From assembly GCA_902572825.1 (NCBI GenBank), contig CACGHD010000001.1, forward strand, positions 27,336 to 91,335: a stretch of DNA of 64,000 nt, in the 5' to 3' direction. A program made the position numbers and the translations under genes. The stretch is from an uncultured Prochlorococcus sp. GTDB lineage: Bacteria > Cyanobacteriota > Cyanobacteriia > PCC-6307 > Cyanobiaceae. The stretch's first letter is position 1. The number at the start of each line of letters is the position of its first letter. The notes beneath the pieces are model-generated. The model saw only the letters and a list, made by a program, of their open reading frames with translations, was not told the DNA's origin and searched no databases. Shown here piece after piece: positions 37,255-47,130 of this stretch.

Positions 37255-37760
37255 ACGGTAGTAAGCATTGACAAAGCTTCGTTAAGTTCCTGAACATGAT
37301 TTAATTCATCTTGAGCAATTTCTTTTATTTTTTGATCATTTGGATTATCTATTAAATACTTGGAATAAGTTTCAAATGCATGCTCTTCAATTTTTATGTT
37401 GACATCATAAGCATTAGCTGGAGAGATGAAATAATAAAAAACCATTATCCAGTAATAGACAAGCACAAGGTGTCTAGCAAAAAATCTATCAATCCAGAAC
37501 CTATCTCCTCCTCTTCTCTCCATTTCTTTAAGATGCTCAGTTTCGTTAATAGCTTGATAAAAATGTTCTTTCATTAAAATCATTGTTTTTTCATTTTTAA
37601 TTCCTAGCGATTCTTTAAAATGAAGAACTGAAAGAAATGCAAAATAAGGGGATCTAGCTATTACTTCTAAAACCCAAAATCTTTGTAAAGATCTACCAGA
37701 GTACATGAAATCTAAGAAGTTAACAGTGCTATTCAAAATCAAAGAATTTAATTTCTTCAT
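37251..37760 (-). CDS. Plastoquinol terminal oxidase / alternative oxidase (PTOX)
   Basis: LEVIARSPYFAFLSVLHFKESLG, NETEHLKEM, EEHAFETYSKY, DELNHVQELN di-iron ligand motifs. Confidence 0.9.
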   Translation of the reverse strand: MKKLNSLILNSTVNFLDFMYSGRSLQRFWVLEVIARSPYFAFLSVLHFKESLGIKNEKTMILMKEHFYQAINETEHLKEMERRGGDRFWIDRFFARHLVLVYYWIMVFYYFISPANAYDVNIKIEEHAFETYSKYLIDNPNDQKIKEIAQDELNHVQELNEALSMLTTV

Positions 37761-37914
37761 AAATTTTGCTTTTCTTTAAGTATAATTACTCAGCCGCTCG
37801 GTGGCCATAATGTATTGAAGTAATTAACCAAAAATTAATATTTATAGTCTAAAATTGTTACCCCCATTGAAATATTTTTTTTTCATGCATTAATTGGATA
37901 GATAAGAATTTTAT

Positions 37915-38055
37915 ATGAAAACTACTGAAAAAATTGCAAATGCAAAAAAGAGGATTGATGAATTAGAAAGACTTATAAAATTTTGGAATGATTCAAACCA
38001 TGATGAGGCAAAAATAGTAAATTTTACAACGAAGATTGAAAATAAAGTTGCTTAG
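37915..38055 (+). CDS. small hypothetical protein
   Basis: MKTTEKIANAKKRIDELERLIKFWNDSNHDEAKIVNFTTKIENKVA. Confidence 0.55.
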   Translation: MKTTEKIANAKKRIDELERLIKFWNDSNHDEAKIVNFTTKIENKVA

Positions 38056-38328
38056 ATTGTGATGATTAAGGCTGATTAACTTTATCTACTTAAAGTGAAT
38101 TAATATTTTTGTGGTTTCGAAAATTGTTTAATTTATAAATAGAGCAATTAAACCTATTTTCAAAAACTGTAAGGAAGAAATAATCTAAAAGAAAAATAAA
38201 TATGAAAACCTTTTCAAAAAAATATTTAGTTCCGATTAAATTTATACCATGGGTTTTTTGGGTATTTATATCTTTTATGAGTTTATTTTTGTGTAGGATA
38301 GCCTGGGTAAATTGAATAATTAATGGAT

Positions 38329-38637
38329 CTAGCTTCTCCTTAGCCAACCAGGAGCACCGCCAAACCAATCCGATATATCATCTTCATTAGGGTTGAAATG
38401 ATTTTCTTTATCTAGTCCATCTATCCCAAATGATTGTAAGAGGTTATCAATACCCCTATCATTTTTCGTACCATTTCTTCTAAAGCTGTTAGCTTTTTTC
38501 AGCCAAAGAGAAATTGTAGAGTTATGGTGCGCAAATTTCTCAACAAATATCCTTTCTTCTAATGTAATTGATCTATCTTGAGCAATTCTTTTAATTATTC
38601 CTTGGATTTTTAGTCTTTTAGCATTACTAAGAAGCAT
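38329..38637 (-). CDS. hypothetical protein
   Basis: 102 aa ORF; C-terminal DISDWFGGAPGWLRRS. Confidence 0.6.
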   Translation of the reverse strand: MLLSNAKRLKIQGIIKRIAQDRSITLEERIFVEKFAHHNSTISLWLKKANSFRRNGTKNDRGIDNLLQSFGIDGLDKENHFNPNEDDISDWFGGAPGWLRRS

Positions 38638-38938
38638 TTTTGATCAATTCATTATTCTTTTTATAGGAAGGATTACTAAATATATCTTGTCAATGTTAAT
38701 TTCAACAAATTCACTATTTTAAAAGGTTTTTAAGCAAGAAAAGTCTTAAGACACTAAAAAAAGGGATCATTAAGTTACATATTATACTTTTATTCATTTA
38801 TTAAACTTATAATTCCTACAAAATAGATAAAAAAAATCAATCCATTCTCAAAGACACTTTAAAATTAAGAATAAGTCGATTCAATTGTTGCATAATAGTA
38901 AAAGTGTACTATTATTGGTACAGATGTATTATTAAGAT

Positions 38939-39145
38939 ATGAAAGTGATTTCGTCTTCTCCTTATGCTCCTTTTAATTCAAAAGAGTGGAATTTTCTAAT
39001 AAGCAAAAATGTAAAGTTTGAAAATACTCCAATAAAGATTCAAAAAAAATTTTATAAAACTTCTAATCTAAAAAAGATTGAAAAAGATAAACTTTTGCAA
39101 GAGAAGATTGGATTGCACCAACAAATGCAACTTGTATTCGGATAG
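38939..39145 (+). CDS. hypothetical protein
   Basis: 68 aa ORF in an otherwise unassigned region. Confidence 0.5.
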   Translation: MKVISSSPYAPFNSKEWNFLISKNVKFENTPIKIQKKFYKTSNLKKIEKDKLLQEKIGLHQQMQLVFG

Positions 39146-39235
39146 GAAAATATTAACTAACAATCTTTTTATTGAAGATTATTTTACGAGATCCAATTTT
39201 TTGTTAGATTAGTAGAAATACAAGAAGGATTTAAT

Positions 39236-39526
39236 TTGGCTGTTGATCGAGAACTTTTAAAAGAAGTTACCCAAGAACTTTGGAATACCGTAAAAAAACT
39301 AAGACCTGAAATAGATCGGCAAACTCGACTTCAATTAGTTTTAAAGGCCTTATTAACTATTGGAGATTTACCAGATCAAATGCAAGCTGCAATGGTAGTA
39401 GGTGTTTGCGCAGAAATGGATAAAAGTGATGTTGATAATGTTGAAACTAATTCACAAACTAAAGATTCAAGCGGAATTGATACTTCTACAGGCAGAAAAG
39501 TAGTTAGAAGAAGTTCAGCTAAATAA
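39236..39526 (+). CDS. conserved hypothetical protein
   Basis: 96 aa, TTG start; no competing ORF. Confidence 0.65.
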   Translation: MAVDRELLKEVTQELWNTVKKLRPEIDRQTRLQLVLKALLTIGDLPDQMQAAMVVGVCAEMDKSDVDNVETNSQTKDSSGIDTSTGRKVVRRSSAK

Positions 39527-39537
39527 ATCTTAAACGA

Positions 39538-39741
39538 TCATCCTTTAATTTTCTTTGATTCGTTTTTATTAAGTCTATTGAATAGGTAATATGAAATTAC
39601 AAGTAAGAGAGGAACGAATATTGAATGTAAAGTCATCATTAATTCTGTTTGGCCCATTCCTATAAGATTTGACTCGTTTGGAAGTTGTTCTGACCAAGTG
39701 CCAACTAAATGCCAGGCTTGAGGAATTGATAAGAAAAACAT
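39538..39741 (-). CDS. hypothetical membrane protein
   Basis: 67 aa with C-terminal TM segment. Confidence 0.5.
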   Translation of the reverse strand: MFFLSIPQAWHLVGTWSEQLPNESNLIGMGQTELMMTLHSIFVPLLLVISYYLFNRLNKNESKKIKG

Positions 39742-39858
39742 ATAAGAGCTATAAGTTAAGTTTATGTTCAGATAAAGATTATCATTATTGAACGTTTTTG
39801 CCTTCTTTATTCTTAATTCTTAACTAAGTATTTGTAGACTTATGAAAAAGAACTTGAT

Positions 39859-41388
39859 TCATAAATTTATTTTCTTAAGGAGAGTTTTAAATTCTTTTTT
39901 ACCAATAATTTTTTCAGCTGCGTAGGCGCCACTTGCTGAAACAGCAGGAATTCCAATACCTGGAAATGTACTTGCGCCGCAAGTAAATAAATTTTTTACT
40001 GGAGTTTTGCAGCCTGGGAAAAGCCCTTTTGCTGCAGATAATGCAGGACCGTAACTACCGCAAAAGGTATTGGTGAATTTTTTATGAGTGATTGGGGTTC
40101 CTAGCATCTTTAAATCAATCCTTTCATCTATATCAGGGATGAATTTTCGCACAGCATTAAGGAATATTGAACATCTTTCTTCTTTCAAATTTCTATATTC
40201 TAATTCCTTTGGATTTAGGTTTTCCCAAATTTCCCAAGGTTCATTTGCGGGAGTATATCCATGAAGAACATGTTTTCCTTCAGGAGCCATATTTTTGTCT
40301 AAAACAGATGGGATTGAAAATACAGCTATATTTCTTTCTGCGGTTATACCTTTTTCCCACTCATCAACATGTATCGCATGTATTGGCAAATTTTCAAGAC
40401 CATCAGCATCAAAACCTAGATGTATATGAAGGAAAGAATCACATTTATTAGGATTCAAAACTTTTGTATTCCATTTTTTTGTAATTTCATTTGGAATTAA
40501 CTTTTTTAAATTCCAAACATCAGTATTCGTGACAACAGATTCACAACTATAACTAGAACCATTATTAAGAGTTATACCTGTGGCTAAATTTTTATTGAAG
40601 TTAATTGTCTTTACTCTCGAAGAGAGAATTAATTCTCCTCCATTCTTTTTAAATCCATTAATTAAGGCTTTTACGATAGATTCACTACCTCCTTTGGGGT
40701 ATTCAAGGTATGAATTTGGTTCAAACCATTCGTTAAATAAAGTAGCCATCGCAGCTGTATTTGTATCATGCATTGACATACCACTTATCAAAAAGCTCAA
40801 TAAATCAACCCAATTTCTGAGAAAAGGATACTTTAGATGATTATTTACTAAATTCCCAAAGCCTTTATTAATTTTTGGTATTTGATTGATATTAGGTAAA
40901 AATTTTGATGTTAAATTTATTAGATCTAAGAAATTTATAGATTCGGGAGAAAATGAGAGTAAAGGTATTTCATTTATTATTTGGCTAAGAGGTTTTATTC
41001 CGGAAATAAATGATTCCCATTCTTTAACAGATTTCTCACCTCTTAGAGTTTTAATAGTACGTTTAAAAGGTTCTTCCCCCACATCAAGTTTAAAATTGCC
41101 TTCTGGGACAATTACTTGCCAACCTTTGTAATGAAATAGTTCAACTTCTTCTTCAAGTAATTTAAGAATTTGCCCTAGGGGATTAGTTGTCGGCCATTTG
41201 CCTATTCCACTCCACAATGAAGGACCCGATTCGAAAGTGTAACCATTTCTTTTGAAACTGTGGGCCACACCTCCTGGTTGGCTATGAGCTTCACATATAA
41301 GTACTGTTTTGCCTGATAAAGCGAGAATCGAACCGCAACACAATCCCCCTATTCCACTACCAACTATTACAACATCATACTTTTTCAT
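39859..41388 (-). CDS. FAD-dependent carotenoid isomerase / phytoene desaturase-like oxidoreductase
   Basis: DVVIVGSGIGGLCCGSILALSGKTVLICEAHSQPGGVAHSF; C-terminal LFTCGASTFPGIGIPAVSASGAYAAEKI. Confidence 0.9.
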   Translation of the reverse strand: MKKYDVVIVGSGIGGLCCGSILALSGKTVLICEAHSQPGGVAHSFKRNGYTFESGPSLWSGIGKWPTTNPLGQILKLLEEEVELFHYKGWQVIVPEGNFKLDVGEEPFKRTIKTLRGEKSVKEWESFISGIKPLSQIINEIPLLSFSPESINFLDLINLTSKFLPNINQIPKINKGFGNLVNNHLKYPFLRNWVDLLSFLISGMSMHDTNTAAMATLFNEWFEPNSYLEYPKGGSESIVKALINGFKKNGGELILSSRVKTINFNKNLATGITLNNGSSYSCESVVTNTDVWNLKKLIPNEITKKWNTKVLNPNKCDSFLHIHLGFDADGLENLPIHAIHVDEWEKGITAERNIAVFSIPSVLDKNMAPEGKHVLHGYTPANEPWEIWENLNPKELEYRNLKEERCSIFLNAVRKFIPDIDERIDLKMLGTPITHKKFTNTFCGSYGPALSAAKGLFPGCKTPVKNLFTCGASTFPGIGIPAVSASGAYAAEKIIGKKEFKTLLKKINL

Positions 41389-41686
41389 TAAATATTAACT
41401 TTACTCATGTCGTAAAGAAATTAGTTTTAGACAAATGTATTGGTTGAAGATGTAATACTTAGTACAACAGCTAGGAAAAATATGTAAGGGACTGCTTTTA
41501 GAGGGATGTATCCTTGGTTTTTAGAAATAAAATCCATTAACTTAGTTACTTTATGTAAACATATTAACGAGATCTTGTTCCTTATGTGTGCCATCAAATT
41601 ATTTTTTTGGAAATATTTTGAAATAAAGAAATCTTTTTGAAGAGATTTTTTAACTAAGAACATTTTTTATGAAGTTATCTTAGTAT

Positions 41687-42196
41687 TTGATTCTTAGATT
41701 AAGATCTATTATGAAACACTTTCCAAATATTAATGAGATAAAACTATTAGAAAAAAATTCCCAAAAAAATGGTAGCGGAATTGTGTACGAGGAATTGTTA
41801 GGAATATGGAAGTTTAAGTATGTATGGGGAAAGGAGTCAGATGAAATCAAAAATATACCCAGTTCGATTCTCCAAGTATTGTCGGCAAGACTCGAATTGA
41901 AAAGTAAAAATAAAGAGGATCAAATAAATTATGAAATAAAAAATTCAATTAATTTCGGATTATTAAATATTACTTTTATAGGCAGCGCAGAATTAAAAGG
42001 GATTAGACCTCTATTGGCCTTCTATTTTGAAGAATTGAAAATTAGTATTAGTAGTTTTCCTATATTTAATAAGGAATTAAAAAAACCAGAAGATAAAAAA
42101 ATGCCTTTTTTCTCACTTATAGGAATTAGCACTAAAGATAATTGGTTATGTGCTCGAGGCAGGGGCGGAGGGCTTGCAATATGGGTTAAGTCTTAA
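41687..42196 (+). CDS. conserved hypothetical protein
   Basis: 169 aa ORF, intergenic on both sides. Confidence 0.65.
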   Translation: MILRLRSIMKHFPNINEIKLLEKNSQKNGSGIVYEELLGIWKFKYVWGKESDEIKNIPSSILQVLSARLELKSKNKEDQINYEIKNSINFGLLNITFIGSAELKGIRPLLAFYFEELKISISSFPIFNKELKKPEDKKMPFFSLIGISTKDNWLCARGRGGGLAIWVKS

Positions 42197-42197
42197 T

Positions 42198-42413
42198 TTA
42201 GTGGTATTCTCCTGGATGATCTACTTTTCTTACGGTAACCTTATCAACTTTTTGTCCATTAAATCTTAAGAGATCATCTCCTGAAAAGTCATAACCTAAG
42301 CGCTGACCTATTAGGGCTACATCATCTGCTGTAGAGGATGTCGTAACCTGCTTTTTTAATTCTTCATCAGATTGCATCTTAATTAAAAATTTTCTTATTT
42401 CAGAAAAACTCAT
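42198..42413 (-). CDS. Nif11-like leader peptide domain protein
   Basis: MSFSEIRKFLIKMQSDEELKKQVTTSSTADDVALIGQRLGYDFSGDDLLRF matches the Nif11 leader pattern. Confidence 0.75.
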   Translation of the reverse strand: MSFSEIRKFLIKMQSDEELKKQVTTSSTADDVALIGQRLGYDFSGDDLLRFNGQKVDKVTVRKVDHPGEYH

Positions 42414-42508
42414 TACTAGAATTTGCTTGATTGATTGATGTTAAAGAAATTTATAAAATCTTTTTCTTAGCAAGAACAAGATAAATAGATAATTATTATA
42501 CTATTTTT

Positions 42509-42826
42509 ATGACTTACTTATTCTTCTATATAGTTGGCATAATTTTAATATGGTGGATATATCGTGTCGGTTGGCTTGAGGCGCTCAAAACAGTAGTTAA
42601 AGTTATTGTTCCCTCAGTGCTTATTCTTTTATTTAACATAAAAGCCGGAAAATTACTTTTTAAAAGTCCTGTAGTCGGTTTATTAAGCGCTTTGCCTACC
42701 TCTATTTTTATTTTTAGAGGTTCATTGCCTTTAGTTAGTTATATAAATAACTGGATGGATAATAAAATAAACAAGTTTGATGATTCGGAAGTAATAGATA
42801 CTGATTCTGTGTCTTTAGATGATTAA
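42509..42826 (+). CDS. hypothetical membrane protein
   Basis: 105 aa, multiple TM-like segments. Confidence 0.55.
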   Translation: MTYLFFYIVGIILIWWIYRVGWLEALKTVVKVIVPSVLILLFNIKAGKLLFKSPVVGLLSALPTSIFIFRGSLPLVSYINNWMDNKINKFDDSEVIDTDSVSLDD

Positions 42827-42827
42827 T

Positions 42828-43220
42828 TTAATCAAATCCAAGAAATAATTCTTTGTGTACAACAAGAACATCAAATAAAGTTGTTCCATGAATAGGACTC
42901 AATGGGATTTTGTCTATATTCAATGCTTCTGCGCAAATTAAATGAGCATCCCATTTTGTATTGTGATCACTTATTTCAATTGACCATTCAATTACTTTTT
43001 TGAAATGATCTGGCATCTCCGAACCAATTTTTCTGCAAATTTGACATAGAACTGACAAAAGAGGTGGCTTTGATGGCCTTTTTAAATCTTTAATAAGACT
43101 AGGCTGAGTAAAAACACTTGTATAGCGGATGTAGTCTATTAATTCATATTCTTCTTTAGTAAGAGCTGCTTTATCTAATGCTCTTTCAAATTCGTCTATG
43201 GGGGTTATGGGCCTATCCAA
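42828..43220 (-). CDS. conserved hypothetical protein
   Basis: 130 aa ORF immediately downstream of tatA-like gene. Confidence 0.65.
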   Translation of the reverse strand: MDRPITPIDEFERALDKAALTKEEYELIDYIRYTSVFTQPSLIKDLKRPSKPPLLSVLCQICRKIGSEMPDHFKKVIEWSIEISDHNTKWDAHLICAEALNIDKIPLSPIHGTTLFDVLVVHKELFLGFD

Positions 43221-43224
43221 GATA

Positions 43225-43491
43225 TTATTTTTTGCTGTTTTCTGAATCTATTTTTTCTTGATTAATTTCATTGGTTTGATTGCTTTCTATAGATTTAGGA
43301 GATTCATCTTTATCTTCTTCCTTCATAACTTGATCGATTTCATTTTGAAATTCATTCGACGCTTTTTTAAGACTTTTCAAAGTTTTACCAAGCTGTTTTC
43401 CTAATTCTGGAAGCTTTTTGGGGCCAAAAATTAAAAGAGCTAAGATAAGTATTACAGTAACTTCAGGCAAACCTACACCAAAAATATTCAT
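43225..43491 (-). CDS. tatA: Sec-independent translocase TatA/Hcf106-like
   Basis: MNIFGVGLPEVTVILILALLIFGPKKLPELGKQLGKTLKSLKKASNEFQNEI. Confidence 0.93.
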   Translation of the reverse strand: MNIFGVGLPEVTVILILALLIFGPKKLPELGKQLGKTLKSLKKASNEFQNEIDQVMKEEDKDESPKSIESNQTNEINQEKIDSENSKK

Positions 43492-43896
43492 AACTGATAA
43501 CTATTTAACTAATTAGGAAATATACTATTAAATATAGTCAAATCATCTGAAAATTTCATTTTCGGAACAGCTTTTTTAATATTAAAAAATTTTGAAAAAT
43601 ATTATTGTTATTAATACTCCTTTAAAGAAAACTAACCAAAGTAATTGATAATCACTCAATTTGAATTTTTTTTGGTACCAATTTATAAGAGTTTTATGTT
43701 TATCTATTAATTTTCTCATTTTCACCGAGATTGTTTATTTCTATCACTTATTTTATCTTAATTTCTTTTATTATTATTCTATAGAAATCGTAGATTCTAC
43801 TCAAATAAGATTATTCTATTAAATTTTAATCTTTTTCTAAATTAATTTTTTTCTAAATTATTAAAACTATTCGCTAAATATTTACTATTTAAAAAA

Positions 43897-44136
43897 ATGA
43901 AGTATTTATTTGTTGTTTTTTACTTTTTTATTCTAATTTATCCAGCTGAAGCCGTTACCACAAAAATGTTTAAAGTATTGGATACTTGTGCAAGATATCG
44001 ACTCGGTGAGATTAATGCTAATGAGGCTTTAGAAAAACTAAAATTAAAATTAACGAATTCTTCCAATAGTCAGCCAAAGGATCTAGTAAAAAAATATTGC
44101 TCAGTATTTACTCCAAATGAAAAAATTGAATTTTAA
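43897..44136 (+). CDS. hypothetical exported protein
   Basis: 79 aa with signal-like N-terminus (MKYLFVVFYFFILIYPAEA). Confidence 0.55.
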   Translation: MKYLFVVFYFFILIYPAEAVTTKMFKVLDTCARYRLGEINANEALEKLKLKLTNSSNSQPKDLVKKYCSVFTPNEKIEF

Positions 44137-44387
44137 TCTTAGAAATAGATATTTAATTATTCTTTTTTGAATAATCTTTAGCTTTGTTTCGTATTTCTTT
44201 AACTTTTTTAAAATTATTTATTTTTAAATTAAAAATAACTCCTAAAAAAAGAAGAAGAAATAAAAAAATATAAATTATTAATTCCATATTATTGAATTAA
44301 TAAATTCACCCTATTTAAATTCACTCTAGTTTCTTTCAATAATTTTTTAGTATCTTTTAAAACAAAAAAACTGACTTTAATATCAGT

Positions 44388-44435
44388 TATTTACTTTAAG
44401 GCCACAAAAAATATTTACTTTAAGGCCACAAAAAA
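44388..44435. repeat. perfect 24-bp tandem duplication
   Basis: TATTTACTTTAAGGCCACAAAAAA x2, positions 44388-44411 and 44412-44435. Confidence 0.95.
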
Positions 44436-44475
44436 AACATATTAACCTCTAATATGGAGCTTTATAAGAATCATT

Positions 44476-44925
44476 GTGCAGATTGGAGATAAAATTCCAG
44501 AATTTTCTTTACTGGATCAAAATGGAGTTAAAAGATCAAATATGGGTTTAAAAAATCCCCTTGTTTTGTTTTTTTATCCAAAAGATGATACGCCAGGTTG
44601 CACTATAGAAGTTTGCGGATTTAGAGATAAATATGACTTATTTAAAGTATTAGGAGCACAAGTTTGGGGAGTAAGTAATGGAAGTACCTCAAGTCATTTG
44701 GCATTTGCTAATAAAAATAAATTACAATATCCATTACTTTGTGATACGAATGACTCTCTTAGGAAAACTTTTAAAGTTCCTAAAGTATTAGGTTTTATGG
44801 ATGGTAGGGTAACTTACGTTATTGATCGCAAAGGAACAGTTAGGCATATTTTTAGAGATTTATTGAATGGTCCTGAACACATTAAAGAGGCTATTAGAGT
44901 ACTTAAGGAAATTCAAAATCAATAA
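44476..44925 (+). CDS. bcp: Thioredoxin peroxidase / bacterioferritin comigratory protein-like peroxiredoxin
   Basis: GDKIPEFSLLDQNGV, LFFYPKDDTPGCTIEVCGFRD. Confidence 0.95.
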   Translation: MQIGDKIPEFSLLDQNGVKRSNMGLKNPLVLFFYPKDDTPGCTIEVCGFRDKYDLFKVLGAQVWGVSNGSTSSHLAFANKNKLQYPLLCDTNDSLRKTFKVPKVLGFMDGRVTYVIDRKGTVRHIFRDLLNGPEHIKEAIRVLKEIQNQ

Positions 44926-44992
44926 ATTATTATTCAAAGAATTTTAGATTAATAAGTTTTGTTTTATTATAGTTTCAGCTTTTTTTTAATTT

Positions 44993-45265
44993 ATGGAGAA
45001 AATGGGAATGCAGGCTGTTGATCTTGCTATTCAAAATGGAGTGGATCTTGACGGTACTCCAATCCCCCAAGAAATGCTAGATCTATACAATAGAATTATG
45101 AATGAGGAGAATAAAAGACAAAGGAGTGGTGTTAAAAAATCAATGAGAAATAGATGCGTCAAAACGGGTTCTAAGCATTTTGATAAAGAAACATTGAATC
45201 AATTATTAATAGACTCGGGATGGGAAGGTCTCAAAGAAAAGGAAATTTTATTTTTTTATAACTAA
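44993..45265 (+). CDS. hypothetical protein
   Basis: 90 aa ORF. Confidence 0.55.
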   Translation: MEKMGMQAVDLAIQNGVDLDGTPIPQEMLDLYNRIMNEENKRQRSGVKKSMRNRCVKTGSKHFDKETLNQLLIDSGWEGLKEKEILFFYN

Positions 45266-45365
45266 AAAAAATTTTAAATTATTTTAAAAATTATATATGG
45301 GAAATTTTCATTTAAATTAAAAAACTTAGAACTAATAAAATATTTTTTAGATCTAATTTTTTGAA

Positions 45366-45710
45366 TTATTTAAACCATCCTTTTTTGGTAGTGGATATTA
45401 TTTTCTCTTTTTCAGCTTTTGTTTTATTACTTGCTTTTTTGAAAGCCAAGTTGGCTTCTATAACTGTAACTATTGATATGAAAAAAAGACCAGAAATTCC
45501 GATTATTTGTTCATTTTGAGAAGGCTCTGAATCACCTTGTAAAAAAATACCTAAAGCGAACCAAGCAGTACTAGCAGTTAAGGTAAAAAAATAGGGTTTC
45601 CATCTTCTTTGATATAAGTAACCCGATCCTAAACCAGGAAGAAAATTTAAAAAAGATGCTACCCACCCTTTTGAAGATGCAAGTATTTCGTCTCTAGAGG
45701 GATAAGACAT
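45366..45710 (-). CDS. hypothetical membrane protein
   Basis: 114 aa; NFLPGLGSGYLYQRRWKPYFFT and TM segments. Confidence 0.65.
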   Translation of the reverse strand: MSYPSRDEILASSKGWVASFLNFLPGLGSGYLYQRRWKPYFFTLTASTAWFALGIFLQGDSEPSQNEQIIGISGLFFISIVTVIEANLAFKKASNKTKAEKEKIISTTKKGWFK

Positions 45711-45888
45711 TTATATTAGGTATTTATTAAATGCGAATTTATATAAGCAAAAGATATTGCTGCACAGATTACCCAACTAAAGGGTAAGAACATTCTTATT
45801 TTTTCTTTGTTGTTATTCATTTTCTAATTATGGAAAATATTTTTAAAATCTGTGGATTTAATATATCCCTTAAAACTATAAGAATTAA

Positions 45889-45914
45889 AAAAGACGGTTT
45901 TTAACCGTCTTTGA
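45889..45914 (-). terminator. Rho-independent-type terminator
   Basis: AAAGACGG-TTTTTA-ACCGTCTTT hairpin downstream of the 45940-46176 minus-strand ORF. Confidence 0.7.
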
Positions 45915-45939
45915 AAAAAGTAATTTCTCTAAAAATAAA

Positions 45940-46176
45940 TTATTTATCTTTTGAGGCTGAGAGTACTTTAAGTTCTTTTTTTACTTCTTTTTCTCTCTCT
46001 TCAAGATGTTTTAGTTGAGCTTTAAAAGCATCTTCAAGTCTTACTTTTTGTGTTGTAATTTCATCAAGCTCTTCTTGATGTTGGTTTTTCTTTAACTCCC
46101 TCATTTCACTATCGGAAATAACATATACAGGGCGATATGAAGTTGTTTCAAAAAGAAGATCAAACATTGAATACAT
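45940..46176 (-). CDS. hypothetical protein, Lys/Glu-rich coiled-coil C-terminus
   Basis: MYSMFDLLFETTSYRPVYVISDSEMRELKKNQHQEEL. Confidence 0.65.
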   Translation of the reverse strand: MYSMFDLLFETTSYRPVYVISDSEMRELKKNQHQEELDEITTQKVRLEDAFKAQLKHLEEREKEVKKELKVLSASKDK

Positions 46177-46380
46177 AAGTGACCTTTGAATTAGTACAAA
46201 TTAAATATCTGATAATTCTTTGAAATATGAAAGGATAAATACCGAAGATATTGATACGGCAAATACACCGAATTTCGGTTTACCTAACTTAACCGCACAG
46301 TATTTACCGATCGAATTTTAAGGAATGTTTTAAAGTATTAAGGAGATGATTCTAAAGATCTAAATCAAAAAGAACTAAAA

Positions 46381-46809
46381 ATGGATTTAAAAATTACTAA
46401 AACATTAGTAATCCCATCCAACGAAATTAAGTGGCGATTTTCCAGATCCTCCGGTCCTGGAGGACAAAATGTAAATAAAATTGAAAGCAGAGTAGAGATT
46501 ATTTTTAATTTAGAAGATTCCAAAGTATTAAATGATTATCAGAAAGAAATTCTTAAGAGAAACCTGAAAAATAAATTAGTGAATAATAGCTTACGTTTAG
46601 CTGTTCAAGAACACAGAAATCAATTATTAAATAGGCAGCTAGCTTTAATGAAATTTAGTTCAATAATAAAAAATGCTTTAAATAAACCTTTTAAATTAAG
46701 AAAATATACACAACCCACTAAAGCATCACAAAAGAAAAGAGTTGAGGTTAAGAAAAAACGTGGCGAATTGAAAAAAAGTAGACAAAAAGAAAAAACATAT
46801 CAAATTTGA
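46381..46809 (+). CDS. arfB: Class-I release-factor-like peptidyl-tRNA hydrolase (ArfB/YaeJ family)
   Basis: FSRSSGPGGQNVNKIESRVEI GGQ motif and basic C-terminal tail KKRVEVKKKRGELKKSRQKEK. Confidence 0.9.
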   Translation: MDLKITKTLVIPSNEIKWRFSRSSGPGGQNVNKIESRVEIIFNLEDSKVLNDYQKEILKRNLKNKLVNNSLRLAVQEHRNQLLNRQLALMKFSSIIKNALNKPFKLRKYTQPTKASQKKRVEVKKKRGELKKSRQKEKTYQI

Positions 46810-46881
46810 ATAAACTAAATAAATATTTCCCTCGCAAATTGTAATGAAAGCATATTATTAATTTAATTTCATTTTGGATTT

Positions 46882-47130
46882 TTGAATACAACTAATGATT
46901 TCTGGTTAATTGACTCCAATTTTGTAGGGGTGATGCGTTTCTACAAAGATAGAGATAATTCTGATAAATCTATTGATTATATGTTTATTGAAGAGGGAAT
47001 TATTATGGGAATTCATGGGGAAAATCCTCCATTAATGAAAACTAGAAAAAAAATTGTTATTGAAGAAGCAAGATTATTATGGCAAAAATTGTTAAATGAA
47101 GGTTGGCAAAAAACTAATAAAAAATGGTGA
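46882..47130 (+). CDS. hypothetical protein
   Basis: 82 aa ORF. Confidence 0.5.
   Translation: MNTTNDFWLIDSNFVGVMRFYKDRDNSDKSIDYMFIEEGIIMGIHGENPPLMKTRKKIVIEEARLLWQKLLNEGWQKTNKKW

Noticed and set aside
40167-41131. Plus-strand ORFs opposite the carotenoid isomerase-like gene
   Set aside because: Antisense frames only.
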